DNA of 64,000 bases, taken from positions 6,882,001-6,946,000 of the forward strand of contig NZ_CP108938.1 of assembly GCF_036347135.1 (NCBI RefSeq). Direction: 5' to 3'. The stretch comes from Streptomyces sp. NBC_00775. GTDB taxonomy: Bacteria > Actinomycetota > Actinomycetes > Streptomycetales > Streptomycetaceae. Shown in pieces: positions 8,808 through 17,051 of the stretch (positions within the stretch are counted from its first letter, which is position 1; each line of letters starts with the position of its first letter). The position numbers and the translations under genes are program-made. The notes under the pieces were generated by a model that searched no databases, was not told where the DNA came from, and worked only from the letters and a program-made list of their open reading frames with translations.

Positions 8808-10676
8808 CTAGTACGTCAGGCCGTACCCGATCGGATACAGCACCTGTGCCGGGTCGTCCGCCCGCTGTACCGGCACCGGCAGGGTGCCCCGCGGGTGCCT
8901 GCGGCCCGCGATCACCCGGGCGGCCGCGCGCAGTTCGACGTCCGTCCAGGAGTACGCGGCCAGGCAGGCGCCCACGCCCGGGAGCTGGGCCACGTCGTAC
9001 GGGTTGCGGATGGCGATCGCGATCACCGGGACGCCGGTGGCGACGAGCTGGTCGACGAGGGTCTTCTGGGAACCGGTCGCCGTCACGTTGTACGTCCCGA
9101 CGACCACGGCGTCGGCGTCCCGCGCCGCCGCGACCGCCTTGGCGATCGTCGCCGTCGAGGGTGCGGTGCCGGTGGACAGGGCCGTGGCCGTGAAGCCCAG
9201 CTCGGTGAGGGCGCCGGCGAGGACGGTGGTGGGCGGTCCGTCGGAGAGGGAGGGCGAGGCCGGGTCGGCGCCCACGACCAGCACCTTCGGGGTGTGCCGC
9301 CGGGACAGCGGCAGCAGGCCCTCCTTGTTGACCAGCAAGGTGGTGGTGCGGTCCGCGATCTGGTCGGCGGTCCTGAGATGTGCCGGAGTTCCGACCGCGC
9401 GGTCGACGCCGGAGCCGGTGACGAACGGATCGTCGAGCAGGCCCAGCTTCGACTTGAGGCGCAGGACGCGCAGGATCGACTCGTCGAGCCGGGCCTCGGT
9501 CAGCTCACCGCCGCGTACGGCCTTCAGGACCGCGTTCCACGCGACGTCCAGGTTGGGCGGGTTGAGCAGCTGGTCGACGCCGGCCTTCAGCGCGAGGACG
9601 GGGACGCGGTCGTCGCCGTACTTCGTCCGTACGCCCTCCATCATCAGGGAGTCCGTCACCACGACCCCGTCGTAGCCGAGTTCCTCGCGCAGGATGCCGG
9701 TGAGGATCGGGTGCGAGAGCGTGGCCGGGTCGCCGGACGGGTCGAGTGCCGGGACCATGATGTGCGCGGTCATGATCGAGTCGATGCCGGCGCGGATCGC
9801 CGCGCGGAACGGCACGGCGTCGAGGGCCGACCACACCTCGCGGGTGTGCGTGATGACCGGGAAGCCGAAGTGGCTGTCGACGGCCGTGTCGCCGTGGCCG
9901 GGGAAGTGCTTGGCCGTGGCCGCGACGCCCGAGCGCTGATAGCCCTTCACCTCGGCAGCCACCAGGCCGGCCACCGCGTCCGGGTCGGCGCCGAAGGAAC
10001 GTACGCCGATGACCGGGTTGGCCGGATTGACGTTCACGTCGGCGACCGGGGAGTAGTCCTGGCGGATGCCGATCGCGTGCAGCTCGGCGCCGGCGATCCG
10101 GCCCACCGTGCGGGCGTCGTCCCGCGACCCGCCCGCACCCAGCGCCATCGCGCCCGGGAACAGCGTCGCGGGCTTGCCCACGCGTGCCACTATCCCGTGC
10201 TCCTGGTCGGTGGAGACGAGGACGGGCAGCCCGCGGGGCTGGGCGAGGGACGCCTGCTGGATGCCGTTGGACAGGGCCGCGATCTGGTGGGGATCACGGG
10301 TGTTGTGCGCCCAGGCGAAGTAGATGATCCCGCCGACCCGGTACTTGGCGACCAGCTCGGCGGCGGTCCTGACGCCGATCTCCTTGAGGTTGGCGTCGAT
10401 GTCGGCCTGGTCGGGCGCGGTCGCCGAATGGCCGTACACCCGCATCACGAAGAGCTGGCCGACCTTCTCCTCCAGCGTCATACCGGAGACGAGGGCGCGG
10501 AGTTCCTGGTCGCGGGACCCCTGATCGGCGGCGTACGCACTGGTGCGGGTGGCGAGAGCGGCGGTGACGCCGGCGGTGGCGGCGAGAACCGTACGTCTGG
10601 AAGGTCTGGAAGGTGTGGAAGATCCGGCAGGCCTGGACGTTCGATGTGCGGTGCTTCCCGTGCTGGAGTCGCGCAC
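8808..10676 (-). CDS. Secreted GH3 beta-N-acetylhexosaminidase
   Basis: The GTG at 10676 is chosen because AAGGAG lies six bases upstream; an ATG six codons earlier has no good site. The 622-residue product carries a twin-arginine signal (PSRRTVLAATAG ... TSAYA). The GH3 N-terminal domain then follows, with the NagZ-type signature KHFPGHGDT (catalytic His/Asp loop) and the nucleophile segment VVVTDSLMMEG. A second alpha/beta domain follows, starting around LVNKEGLLPL. The family hydrolyses terminal beta-GlcNAc from chitin oligomers or peptidoglycan fragments, outside the cell here. It stands alone and is preceded by a GAAACTTCC/GGAAGTTTC inverted repeat. It may supply GlcNAc for growth and signalling, but the true substrate is not shown by the sequence. 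Confidence 0.9.
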   Translation of the reverse strand: MRDSSTGSTAHRTSRPAGSSTPSRPSRRTVLAATAGVTAALATRTSAYAADQGSRDQELRALVSGMTLEEKVGQLFVMRVYGHSATAPDQADIDANLKEIGVRTAAELVAKYRVGGIIYFAWAHNTRDPHQIAALSNGIQQASLAQPRGLPVLVSTDQEHGIVARVGKPATLFPGAMALGAGGSRDDARTVGRIAGAELHAIGIRQDYSPVADVNVNPANPVIGVRSFGADPDAVAGLVAAEVKGYQRSGVAATAKHFPGHGDTAVDSHFGFPVITHTREVWSALDAVPFRAAIRAGIDSIMTAHIMVPALDPSGDPATLSHPILTGILREELGYDGVVVTDSLMMEGVRTKYGDDRVPVLALKAGVDQLLNPPNLDVAWNAVLKAVRGGELTEARLDESILRVLRLKSKLGLLDDPFVTGSGVDRAVGTPAHLRTADQIADRTTTLLVNKEGLLPLSRRHTPKVLVVGADPASPSLSDGPPTTVLAGALTELGFTATALSTGTAPSTATIAKAVAAARDADAVVVGTYNVTATGSQKTLVDQLVATGVPVIAIAIRNPYDVAQLPGVGACLAAYSWTDVELRAAARVIAGRRHPRGTLPVPVQRADDPAQVLYPIGYGLTY

Positions 10677-10698
10677 GTGCGCTCCTTCCCTCATGAAG

Positions 10699-10735
10699 GA
10701 AACTTCCGAGGAGTCACGAATATCCGGGAAGTTTC
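10699..10735 (-). promoter_or_regulatory. Inverted repeat upstream of the hexosaminidase
   Basis: GAAACTTCC (10699-10707) and GGAAGTTTC (10727-10735) are perfect complements 19 bases apart, two helical turns centre to centre measured at about 28 bases. Each arm extends into a near-palindrome (GGAAACTTCC; GGAAGTTTCTTCC). They lie 22-60 bases before the start codon, the expected place for a regulator of a glycosidase gene. The regulator is not identified. Confidence 0.5.
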
Positions 10736-10770
10736 TTCCAGTCAAGGGTGTGCACAGTAACCGGGAGGGG

Positions 10771-10812
10771 GCCGTCACCGGCGCAGTTGGAGGGGGGCGC
10801 GCCGGTGACGGC
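10771..10812 (-). terminator. Strong hairpin downstream of the LysR gene
   Basis: GCCGTCACCGGCGC (10771-10784) pairs perfectly with GCGCCGGTGACGGC (10799-10812) across a 14-base loop. There is no T-tract, which is usual for Streptomyces terminators. It lies 200 bases past the stop of the LysR gene and before the hexosaminidase promoter, so it would stop read-through. The rest of the gap (10813-11010) shows nothing else I can name. Confidence 0.6.
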
Positions 10813-11010
10813 GTGCTGCCGGCCGCAGGCGGCGGAGAGGGTGGTCAGCGTTCGCAGCCAGCAGCGAGGCCGACACCGCACTGCGGAGACTCTTCCGACA
10901 GCATGCGGATTGGACGAAGGGAAGGGGGTCCGGGTTCCCGGGATTCCGGGGAACTACGGAAGTTGGGGTGAGGGTGTCGGCTGGGGGCGCTGGGGCTTGC
11001 CGGCGGGGCG

Positions 11011-11928
11011 TCAGGAGGTGTGGTGGGCCGACACCGACGGCCAGTGGGACTGAAGCGTGCGGACCGTCTCGGCGATGGCCGGCCGCCGAGCCGCCCCCGT
11101 GCGCCACAGCGCGTACAGCCGTCGTACGGGCATCGGGTCGAGCGGCACCTCCACCACACCGTCGGGAAGGGGCCCGCGGCCGAGGCGAGGGATCAGCGCG
11201 ACCCCCAGCCCCGCCGCGACGAGCGCGACCAGGGTCGGGTTCTCGTCCGCCTGGTGCACGATGTCCGGCTCGCACCCGGCGGCCCGCAGCGTCCGGACGA
11301 GCCAGTCGTGACACACCCGCCCCGGCGGCTGACAGATCCACCGCTCACCCCCCAGATCCTCCCGCCGCACGGACTCCCGCCCGGCGAAGGGATGCCCCGC
11401 CGGGACCAGCAGATCGCACAGGTCGTCCCCGATCACCGCCTGCTCCACCCCCGGAGGGGCCGGCAGCGGCGCGATGTCCCAGTCGTGCGCGACGGCCACG
11501 TCCACCGCCCCCTTGGCGACCAGGTCGACGGAGAGGTGCGGATCGACCTCCGTGAGGCGGGTGTCCAGCCCCGGATGCCGCCGCGCGAGATCCGCGAGCA
11601 CCCCGGGCAGCAGTCCCCGCGCCGCCGAGGCGAACGCGGCCACGGTCAGCCGCCCGGCGGGCAGCCCGCGCCGCTCCTCCAGCTCGGTCTCGGCGCGCTC
11701 CACGATGGCCAGCAACTCCTGTGCTGTGGCGGCGAGTTGCTCGGCCTGCTCGGTGAGCCGCACGCCGCGCCCCTGCCGTTCGAGGAGTACGGTCCTGGTC
11801 TCCCGCTCCAGCTTCGCGATCTGCTGGGAAACGGCCGACGGCGTGTACCCGAGCGCTGCCGCGGCGGCGCCGACCGTGCCGTGCACGGAGACGGCGTGCA
11901 GGGCGCGCAGACGTTGCAGATCGAGCAT
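11011..11928 (-). CDS. LysR-family transcriptional regulator
   Basis: The start is taken at the ATG giving MLDLQRLRAL, four codons inside a longer frame, with GGGGTGG upstream. The 305-residue protein has the N-terminal winged helix-turn-helix ([25 protein letters not shown]) and a LysR substrate-binding domain from about residue 90. The family binds as tetramers to divergent promoters and is switched by a small ligand. It is read away from the EamA transporter gene with 166 bases between them, so that transporter and the EPSP-synthase paralogue behind it are the likely targets. A 14-base inverted repeat sits in that gap. Confidence 0.9.
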   Translation of the reverse strand: MLDLQRLRALHAVSVHGTVGAAAAALGYTPSAVSQQIAKLERETRTVLLERQGRGVRLTEQAEQLAATAQELLAIVERAETELEERRGLPAGRLTVAAFASAARGLLPGVLADLARRHPGLDTRLTEVDPHLSVDLVAKGAVDVAVAHDWDIAPLPAPPGVEQAVIGDDLCDLLVPAGHPFAGRESVRREDLGGERWICQPPGRVCHDWLVRTLRAAGCEPDIVHQADENPTLVALVAAGLGVALIPRLGRGPLPDGVVEVPLDPMPVRRLYALWRTGAARRPAIAETVRTLQSHWPSVSAHHTS

Positions 11929-11963
11929 GGCCCACCCCATTCATTGGCCCACCGGCCAGTTGA

Positions 11964-12015
11964 CCAGTGAGCCGGCCGGCGCGCTGACCGGCGCACTGGC
12001 TGGTCGGCTCACTGG
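11964..12015. promoter_or_regulatory. Inverted repeat in the LysR-EamA divergent promoter region
   Basis: CCAGTGAGCCGGCC (11964-11977) and GGTCGGCTCACTGG (12002-12015) are complementary at 13 of 14 positions. They lie between two divergent genes, where LysR proteins bind. The whole stretch 11945-12015 is also made of variants of ACTGGC/GACCGG. Likely operator by position; not proven. Confidence 0.4.
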
Positions 12016-12094
12016 CTTTCATTAGTGATGCTTCATCCATCCTTGCAGTAATCATCGCTGGTGCTTCACGGTCCCAGGGAGTGATCCTCGACCC

Positions 12095-13030
12095 ATGCGA
12101 CCCGCCCACATCTGCCTCGCCGTCCTCGTCGCCGCCGTCTGGGGCGTGAACTTCACCGTCATCGAGGTCGGCCTCGGCCACTTCCCGCCCCTCCTCTTCT
12201 CGGCCCTGCGCTTCCTGGTCGCCGCCCTGCCCGCGGTCTTCTTCGTGGGCCGCCCGAAGGTGGCGTGGAAGTGGATCGTGGCGGTGGGGCTGGTGCTCGG
12301 GGTCGCCAAGTTCGGGCTGCTGTTCATCGGCATGGACGCGGGCATGCCGGCCGGGCTGTCCTCCCTCGTCCTCCAGATCCAGGCGGTCTTCACGGCCCTG
12401 ATCGCGTTCGTGGTCCTCGGCGAACGCCCCACCCGCGTACGGCTGTCGGGCATGGGCGTGGCCCTGTGCGGGGTGGGGCTGGCCGCCGTCGACGAGGGCG
12501 CGGCCGGTCCCCTCGGCGCCTTCGCCCTGGTGATCGCCGCCGCGGCCTGCTGGGGTCTGTCCAACGTCCTCACCCGCAAGGCGTCCCCGCCGGACTCGCT
12601 GAACTTCATGGTGTGGGTCAGCACCGTCCCCGTACTGCCGCTCCTCGGTCTGTCGCTCCTGACGGAGGGCCCGTCCCGGGATCTGGCGGCCCTGCGCGCC
12701 CTGGACTGGCAGGGCGCGGGCGTCGTGGTCTACGTCGCCTGGATCACCACGGTCTTCGGCTTCGGGGCGTGGGGCTGGCTGCTGCACCGGCACCCCGCGT
12801 CCACAGTGGCTCCCTTCTCCCTCCTGGTCCCGGTGTTCGGCATGTCGTCCGCGGCGCTGTTCCTGGGGGAGTCGGTGAGCCCGCTGCGGTGGGCGGCCAC
12901 GGCGCTGCTGGTGGGAGGGGTGGCGCTGACGTCCCTGGTACCGGGATCGGGGCCGGGGTCGGGGCCGGGATCGAGGAAGGTCCACGTGGCGGACGCTCCA
13001 GCACGGGAGCAGGTCGGCGAGCCAGCATGA
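12095..13030 (+). CDS. EamA/DMT-superfamily transporter
   Basis: This 311-residue protein has ten hydrophobic segments arranged as two repeats of five, the pattern of the drug/metabolite transporter (EamA) family. Recognisable family traits are the opening LAVLVAAVWGVNFTVIEVGL, FSALRFLVAALPAV, and the end of the second repeat (LVPVFGMSSAALFLGE). Members export amino acids, their derivatives or other small metabolites from the cytoplasm. The C-terminal tail is GPGSGPGSGPGS repeats, probably disordered. The gene runs divergently from a LysR regulator and is followed after only four bases by the aroA-like gene, so the two are an operon. Export of an aromatic-pathway product is possible but inferred. 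Confidence 0.9.
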   Translation: MRPAHICLAVLVAAVWGVNFTVIEVGLGHFPPLLFSALRFLVAALPAVFFVGRPKVAWKWIVAVGLVLGVAKFGLLFIGMDAGMPAGLSSLVLQIQAVFTALIAFVVLGERPTRVRLSGMGVALCGVGLAAVDEGAAGPLGAFALVIAAAACWGLSNVLTRKASPPDSLNFMVWVSTVPVLPLLGLSLLTEGPSRDLAALRALDWQGAGVVVYVAWITTVFGFGAWGWLLHRHPASTVAPFSLLVPVFGMSSAALFLGESVSPLRWAATALLVGGVALTSLVPGSGPGSGPGSRKVHVADAPAREQVGEPA

Positions 13031-13034
13031 GGGC

Positions 13035-14276
13035 ATGGCCGCAGTCGACATCCCAGGTTCCAAGTCCATCACCGCCCGCGCCCTCTTCCTGGCGGCGGCG
13101 GCCGACGGGGTCACCACCCTCGTACGCCCGCTCCGCTCGGACGACACCGAGGGCTTCGCGGAGGGTCTGACCCGGCTCGGCTACCGGGTCGGACGGACCC
13201 CGGACGCCTGGCACGTCGATGGCCGTCCGCAGGGTCCCGCCGCCCGGGAGGCCGACGTGTACTGCCGGGACGGCGCGACCACGGCCCGCTTCCTCCCCAC
13301 CCTGGCCGCCGCCGGACACGGCACCTACCGCTTCGACGCCTCAGCGCAGATGCGCCGCCGCCCGCTGCTCCCGCTCACCCGGGCGCTGCGCGACCTGGGC
13401 GTGGACGTGCGGCACGAGGGGCCGGAGGGCCACCATCCGCTGACGGTCGAGGCGGCGGGCGTCGACGGCGGGGAGGTGGTGCTGGACGCCGGCCAGTCGT
13501 CCCAGTACCTGACGGCTCTGCTGCTCCTGGGCCCGCTGACCCGCAAGGGCCTGCGGATCACGGTGACGGACCTGGTGTCCGTGCCCTACGTCGAGATCAC
13601 CATGGCGATGATGCGGGCGTTCGGGGCGGAGGTGCGGCGCGAGGGGGATGCGTTCGTGGTCCCGCCCGGCGGCTACCGCGCCACCACGTACGCCGTCGAG
13701 CCCGACGCCTCCACCGCCAGCTACTTCTTCGCCGCGGCGGCCCTGACGGGCGGCGAGGTGACGGTCCAGGGGCTCGGATCGGGCGCCCTGCAAGGGGACT
13801 TGGGCTTCGTGGACGTACTGCGGCGGATGGGCGCGCGCGTCGACGTGGGCAGCGACCGTACGACGGTCGCGGGCACCGGCGAACTGCGCGGCCTCACGGT
13901 CAACATGCGGGACATCTCCGACACCATGCCCACGCTCGCCGCCATCGCGCCCTTCGCCTCCGGCCCCGTCCGCATCGAGGACGTCGCCAACACGCGGGTG
14001 AAGGAGTGCGACCGCCTCGACGCCTGCGCGGAGAACCTCCGGCGGCTCGGTGTCCGAGTGGAGACCGGCCCCGACTGGATCGAGATCCACCCGGGCGCGG
14101 CTCCCGTGGGCGCGGAGATCAGGACGTACGGCGACCATCGCATCGTCATGTCCTTCGCGGTGACCGGACTGCGGGTGCCGGGGATCTCGTTCGACGACCC
14201 CGGGTGTGTACGCAAGACGTTCCCCGGTTTCCACGAGGCGTTCGCGACGACGGGGGCGGAACTGCCGCGCGGGTAA
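13035..14276 (+). CDS. aroA: EPSP synthase (3-phosphoshikimate 1-carboxyvinyltransferase) paralogue
   Basis: This 413-residue enzyme of the EPSP synthase family transfers the enolpyruvyl group of PEP to shikimate-3-phosphate. Conserved active-site elements are PGSKSITAR (lysine and arginine of the first loop), QSSQYLTALL, VSVPYVEIT, DISDTMPTLA (catalytic Asp), RVKECDRL, YGDHRIVMSF and VRKTFPGF. The glyphosate-contact loop differs from the usual GNAGTAMR: here it reads RDGATTARF, with Ala at the place of the conserved Gly (E. coli residue 96). It sits in an operon with an exporter under a LysR gene, not with other shikimate genes, so it may be an accessory paralogue. A second, housekeeping aroA elsewhere is expected but not visible. 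Use of the symbol reflects family, not proven role. Confidence 0.85.
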   Translation: MAAVDIPGSKSITARALFLAAAADGVTTLVRPLRSDDTEGFAEGLTRLGYRVGRTPDAWHVDGRPQGPAAREADVYCRDGATTARFLPTLAAAGHGTYRFDASAQMRRRPLLPLTRALRDLGVDVRHEGPEGHHPLTVEAAGVDGGEVVLDAGQSSQYLTALLLLGPLTRKGLRITVTDLVSVPYVEITMAMMRAFGAEVRREGDAFVVPPGGYRATTYAVEPDASTASYFFAAAALTGGEVTVQGLGSGALQGDLGFVDVLRRMGARVDVGSDRTTVAGTGELRGLTVNMRDISDTMPTLAAIAPFASGPVRIEDVANTRVKECDRLDACAENLRRLGVRVETGPDWIEIHPGAAPVGAEIRTYGDHRIVMSFAVTGLRVPGISFDDPGCVRKTFPGFHEAFATTGAELPRG

Positions 14277-14282
14277 AGGCGG

Positions 14283-14681
14283 TTGGGCTCTGGTGCGGGA
14301 CAGGCGGGTGATCCGGCCGTAGGGTTGGAGACCGCGCGCCAGGTACTGGACTACGTGGGCGGCACGCTGGTCGTCACACAGACCGTCCTCAACGAGGAGT
14401 ACTGGCGCGAGATCCGCACGGGGCTGACGGAGGCGGGCATCCCCGTACGCCACTACCTCCTCCACACCGACCACGACACCCTCGTCCACCGCATCGAGAC
14501 CGACACCGGTCCCGAGAGCGCCGGCGCCCGACAGTGGCGCCTCGACCACCTCGCCGACTACGACCGCGCCCTGCCCTGGCTCCGCCGGGAGGCGACCACC
14601 ATCGACACCACCACCATTCCGCCCTCCCGCGTCGCCGAACTCGTCCTCACCGGGCTGGGGGTGGAGTCGCGGAGTCCATGA
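14283..14681 (+). pseudogene. 5'-truncated P-loop nucleotide kinase-like gene
   Basis: The frame encodes the C-terminal two thirds of a protein resembling actinobacterial AAA/shikimate-kinase-like ATP-binding proteins. It shows LETARQVLDYVGGTLVV, TVLNEEYWREI, IPVRHYLLH and IDTTTIPPSRVAELV. In intact relatives that I recall, about 65 N-terminal residues with the Walker A loop come first. Here the frame upstream of 14330 codes for nothing similar, and the aroA-like stop lies just before it. No ribosome site precedes the possible TTG start at 14283. I therefore read it as a gene that lost its 5' end, probably in a deletion that fused it to the aroA region. A functional short protein is possible but would lack the nucleotide-binding loop. 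Confidence 0.6.
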
Positions 14682-14768
14682 GCCCCACCGACGACCGCCG
14701 CTTCCCGACCGCGCCCGGCGCCGGAATTTCGTTCGACGGTTCCGGGCGCGTACGGAACACTTCGAGCC

Positions 14769-15419
14769 GTGACTTTCAAGCTGGAGGGACCCGTCCTGGA
14801 AGGCGCGCTCGTACGACTTGAGCCGCTGGACCCACGCCACACCGAAGACCTGGCCGCCGCGGCGGAGGAAGAGCGGGACTCGTACGCGTTCACCTGGGTG
14901 CCCCGGGCGGACGAGGTCGGGCAGTACATCGACGCACAGCTCGCCCGCGCCGCGACCGGCCAACTCGCACCGTACGCCCAGGTGTCCGTCGCCTCGGGCC
15001 GAGCGATCGGCGCCACGTCCTTCTGGGAGCCGCGCTCCTGGCGGACGGACGATCAACTCGACGCCATCGAGGTCGGCTTCACCTGGCTCGCGTCCTCCGC
15101 CCAGGGCACGGGCATCAACGCCGAGGCCAAACTCCTGCTCTTCCGCCACGCCTTCGAGGAGTGGGGTGTCGCCCGGGTGGACCTGAAGACCGACGCCCGC
15201 AACGCCCGTTCGCGTGCGGCGATCGCGGGTGTGGGTGCGCGTTTCGAGGGCGTCCTGCGCAACTGGTCCCGCTCCTGGGCACCGGGCGAGGACGGCCGCC
15301 TCCGTGACTCCGCGATCTATTCGATTACGTCGGATGAGTGGCCGGAACGGCGGAAGAAGCTGGAGGAGCGGGTGGCGAGGCGCGTGGGGGCGCGGGCGAC
15401 CCCGACGGTTCTCAGCTGA
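14769..15419 (+). CDS. GNAT acetyltransferase, RimJ/RimL-like
   Basis: This 216-residue N-acetyltransferase has the RimJ/RimL layout. It opens with [19 protein letters not shown] and has the strand [11 protein letters not shown]. The acetyl-CoA loop follows but is degenerate ([13 protein letters not shown] in place of RxxGxG/A), and the arrangement continues as [43 protein letters not shown]. The family acetylates ribosomal protein N-termini, amino acids or small amines. The target here is unknown. The GTG start follows the pseudogene by 87 bases. Its 3' end overlaps the stop region of the convergent LysR gene by 8 bases. The acidic and basic tail after residue 195 is extra to the fold. Confidence 0.88.
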   Translation: MTFKLEGPVLEGALVRLEPLDPRHTEDLAAAAEEERDSYAFTWVPRADEVGQYIDAQLARAATGQLAPYAQVSVASGRAIGATSFWEPRSWRTDDQLDAIEVGFTWLASSAQGTGINAEAKLLLFRHAFEEWGVARVDLKTDARNARSRAAIAGVGARFEGVLRNWSRSWAPGEDGRLRDSAIYSITSDEWPERRKKLEERVARRVGARATPTVLS

Positions 15420-16347
15420 TCAAGTCGCCGGCCGTGAAGCGCAGTTGGTCACGCACGGCGGTCAGTACCGGATCCCCTTCCGACCCCGCCCGTACGGCCA
15501 CGAACACGTTTCGCGACGGCGGCGTCCCCTCCGTGGTCAGCAGGGTCACGCGGCGGTGGGCGTACAACGGCCGCACCAGCCGTGGGATCAGGGCCACTCC
15601 CTGGCCCGCCTCGACGAGCGCGGCCAGTGCTCCCCAGTCGTTGACGGCGTGCCGGATGTCCGGTGTGAAACCGGCCGCCGCGCAGACGGAACGGGCGACC
15701 GCACCGCAGCAGCTGCGGGCGTCGCCGACGATCCAGGCGTCGGTGGCGAGGTCCCGCAGGGCGACCCGTTCGCGGTCCGCGAGGCGGTGGCCGGCCGGGA
15801 CGGCGAGGTCCAGGACATCGGTGAACAGGTCGGTACGGGTGTAGCGCAGGTCGGTGTGCGGCGGCGCGGCGGCGAAGTCGACGGCCACGGCGACATCGAC
15901 CTGGCCCGCGTCGAGCGCGGTGAACAGGTCCGGCGGCTCGGCCTCGACGACGTCCACGCGCACGTGGGGGAGCCGGGCGGACAGCGCGCGCATCGCGCCC
16001 GGGAGCAGCCCCAGGATCCCGCTGGAGAAGCAGCCGATGGTGACCGAACCGCGCCCGCCCGCCCCGTACGCCGCCAAGTCGGCGCGCGCCCGCTCCAGTT
16101 GGGCCGCGATCAGATCGGCGTGCGCCAGCAGAACCCGTGCCTGCCCGGAAAGCCGTACGCCCCTGCCGTCCCGCTCCGTCAGCGGTACGCCCACCTCCCG
16201 GGCCAGCGCCGCGATCTGCTGGGAGACCGCCGACGGGGTCAGGTGCAGGGCCTCCGCCGTCCTCGCCAGAGTGCCCCGGCGCTGGAGTTCGCGCAGGACG
16301 GTCAGGCGACGCAGATCGACAGTGAAGGTCTCGCTTATCGGTTCCAC
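15412..16347 (-). CDS. LysR-family transcriptional regulator
   Basis: The 311-residue protein has a LysR helix-turn-helix near residues 20-60 ([24 protein letters not shown]) and a ligand-binding domain starting near [19 protein letters not shown]. It resembles the first LysR protein of the window in layout, but the two differ too much to be a recent duplication. It is divergent from the RBBP9-type hydrolase gene with 50 bases between start codons, which makes that hydrolase its probable target and allows autoregulation. The ligand is unknown. Confidence 0.9.
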   Translation of the reverse strand: MEPISETFTVDLRRLTVLRELQRRGTLARTAEALHLTPSAVSQQIAALAREVGVPLTERDGRGVRLSGQARVLLAHADLIAAQLERARADLAAYGAGGRGSVTIGCFSSGILGLLPGAMRALSARLPHVRVDVVEAEPPDLFTALDAGQVDVAVAVDFAAAPPHTDLRYTRTDLFTDVLDLAVPAGHRLADRERVALRDLATDAWIVGDARSCCGAVARSVCAAAGFTPDIRHAVNDWGALAALVEAGQGVALIPRLVRPLYAHRRVTLLTTEGTPPSRNVFVAVRAGSEGDPVLTAVRDQLRFTAGDLIS

Positions 16348-16397
16348 CCTGAAAGATTAACTGGACCGCAATACCGGTGATCGGAAACCATCGCCCC

Positions 16398-17048
16398 ATG
16401 ACCGAGACGACTGAGACGACCGAGACGACCGAGATGGTCAAGACGACGGCGATGACCACGAAGACCAGGAGCTTTCTGATCCTCCACGGCTGGCAGAACC
16501 GCCGCCCGGATGCCCACTGGCAGCACTGGCTCGCCGACCGGCTGACGGAGCTCGGCCATCACGTCACGTATCCGCAGCTGCCGGACCCGGACGACCCGGA
16601 CCTGGAGGTGTGGCTGACGGAGCTGGTCCGGTACCTCGACGGGCTGCGGGGCGCCGGCTCGGAGCGCGTGGTGCTCGCCCACAGCGCGTCCGCCGTGCTC
16701 TGGCTGCACGCCGTCGCGCGGGGCGTGCCGGGCCTCGACGTCGACCGGGTGCTGCTCGTGGCGCCGCCGTCCGCCTCCGTACTCGTAGGACTCCCGGAGA
16801 TCGCCGCGTTCGCCCCGCCCCCACTGGACTTCACGCTGCCCGGCCCCACCCTCCTGGTCGCGGGCGACGACGACCCGTACTGCCCTGAGGGTGCCCTCGC
16901 CGTCTACGGCGACCCCCTCGGCGTACCGACCGAGATCATCCCCGGGGCCGCTCACCTCGACCTGGACGCGGGGTACGGATCCTGGCCCGCCGTACTGGAG
17001 TGGTGCCTGGACGGGGCGGCGAAGCTCACGGCTCGGCCGGCGGGCTGA
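16398..17048 (+). CDS. RBBP9/YdeN-type serine hydrolase
   Basis: This is a small alpha/beta hydrolase of the RBBP9 (DUF1234/YdeN) family, about 216 residues from the ATG at 16398. It has the opening ILHGWQNRRPDAHWQHWL, the nucleophile motif LAHSASAVLW (Ser in the HSxSA context), GDDDPYCPEGA for the acid and AAHLDLDAGYG for the His. These are cytosolic hydrolases whose natural substrates are mostly unknown. The N-terminus has an odd low-complexity TETTETTETTE run encoded by a 9-base repeat, so the true start could be one of the internal ATGs (16434 or 16452). It is divergent from a LysR regulator that probably controls it. Confidence 0.85.
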   Translation: MTETTETTETTEMVKTTAMTTKTRSFLILHGWQNRRPDAHWQHWLADRLTELGHHVTYPQLPDPDDPDLEVWLTELVRYLDGLRGAGSERVVLAHSASAVLWLHAVARGVPGLDVDRVLLVAPPSASVLVGLPEIAAFAPPPLDFTLPGPTLLVAGDDDPYCPEGALAVYGDPLGVPTEIIPGAAHLDLDAGYGSWPAVLEWCLDGAAKLTARPAG

Positions 17049-17051
17049 GGC

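Noticed and set aside
7899..10760. A plus-strand frame of 953 codons opposite the lipoprotein and hexosaminidase genes
   Set aside because: It is rich in Arg, Gly, Ala and Val with no fold signature, and it covers two clearly coding minus-strand genes.
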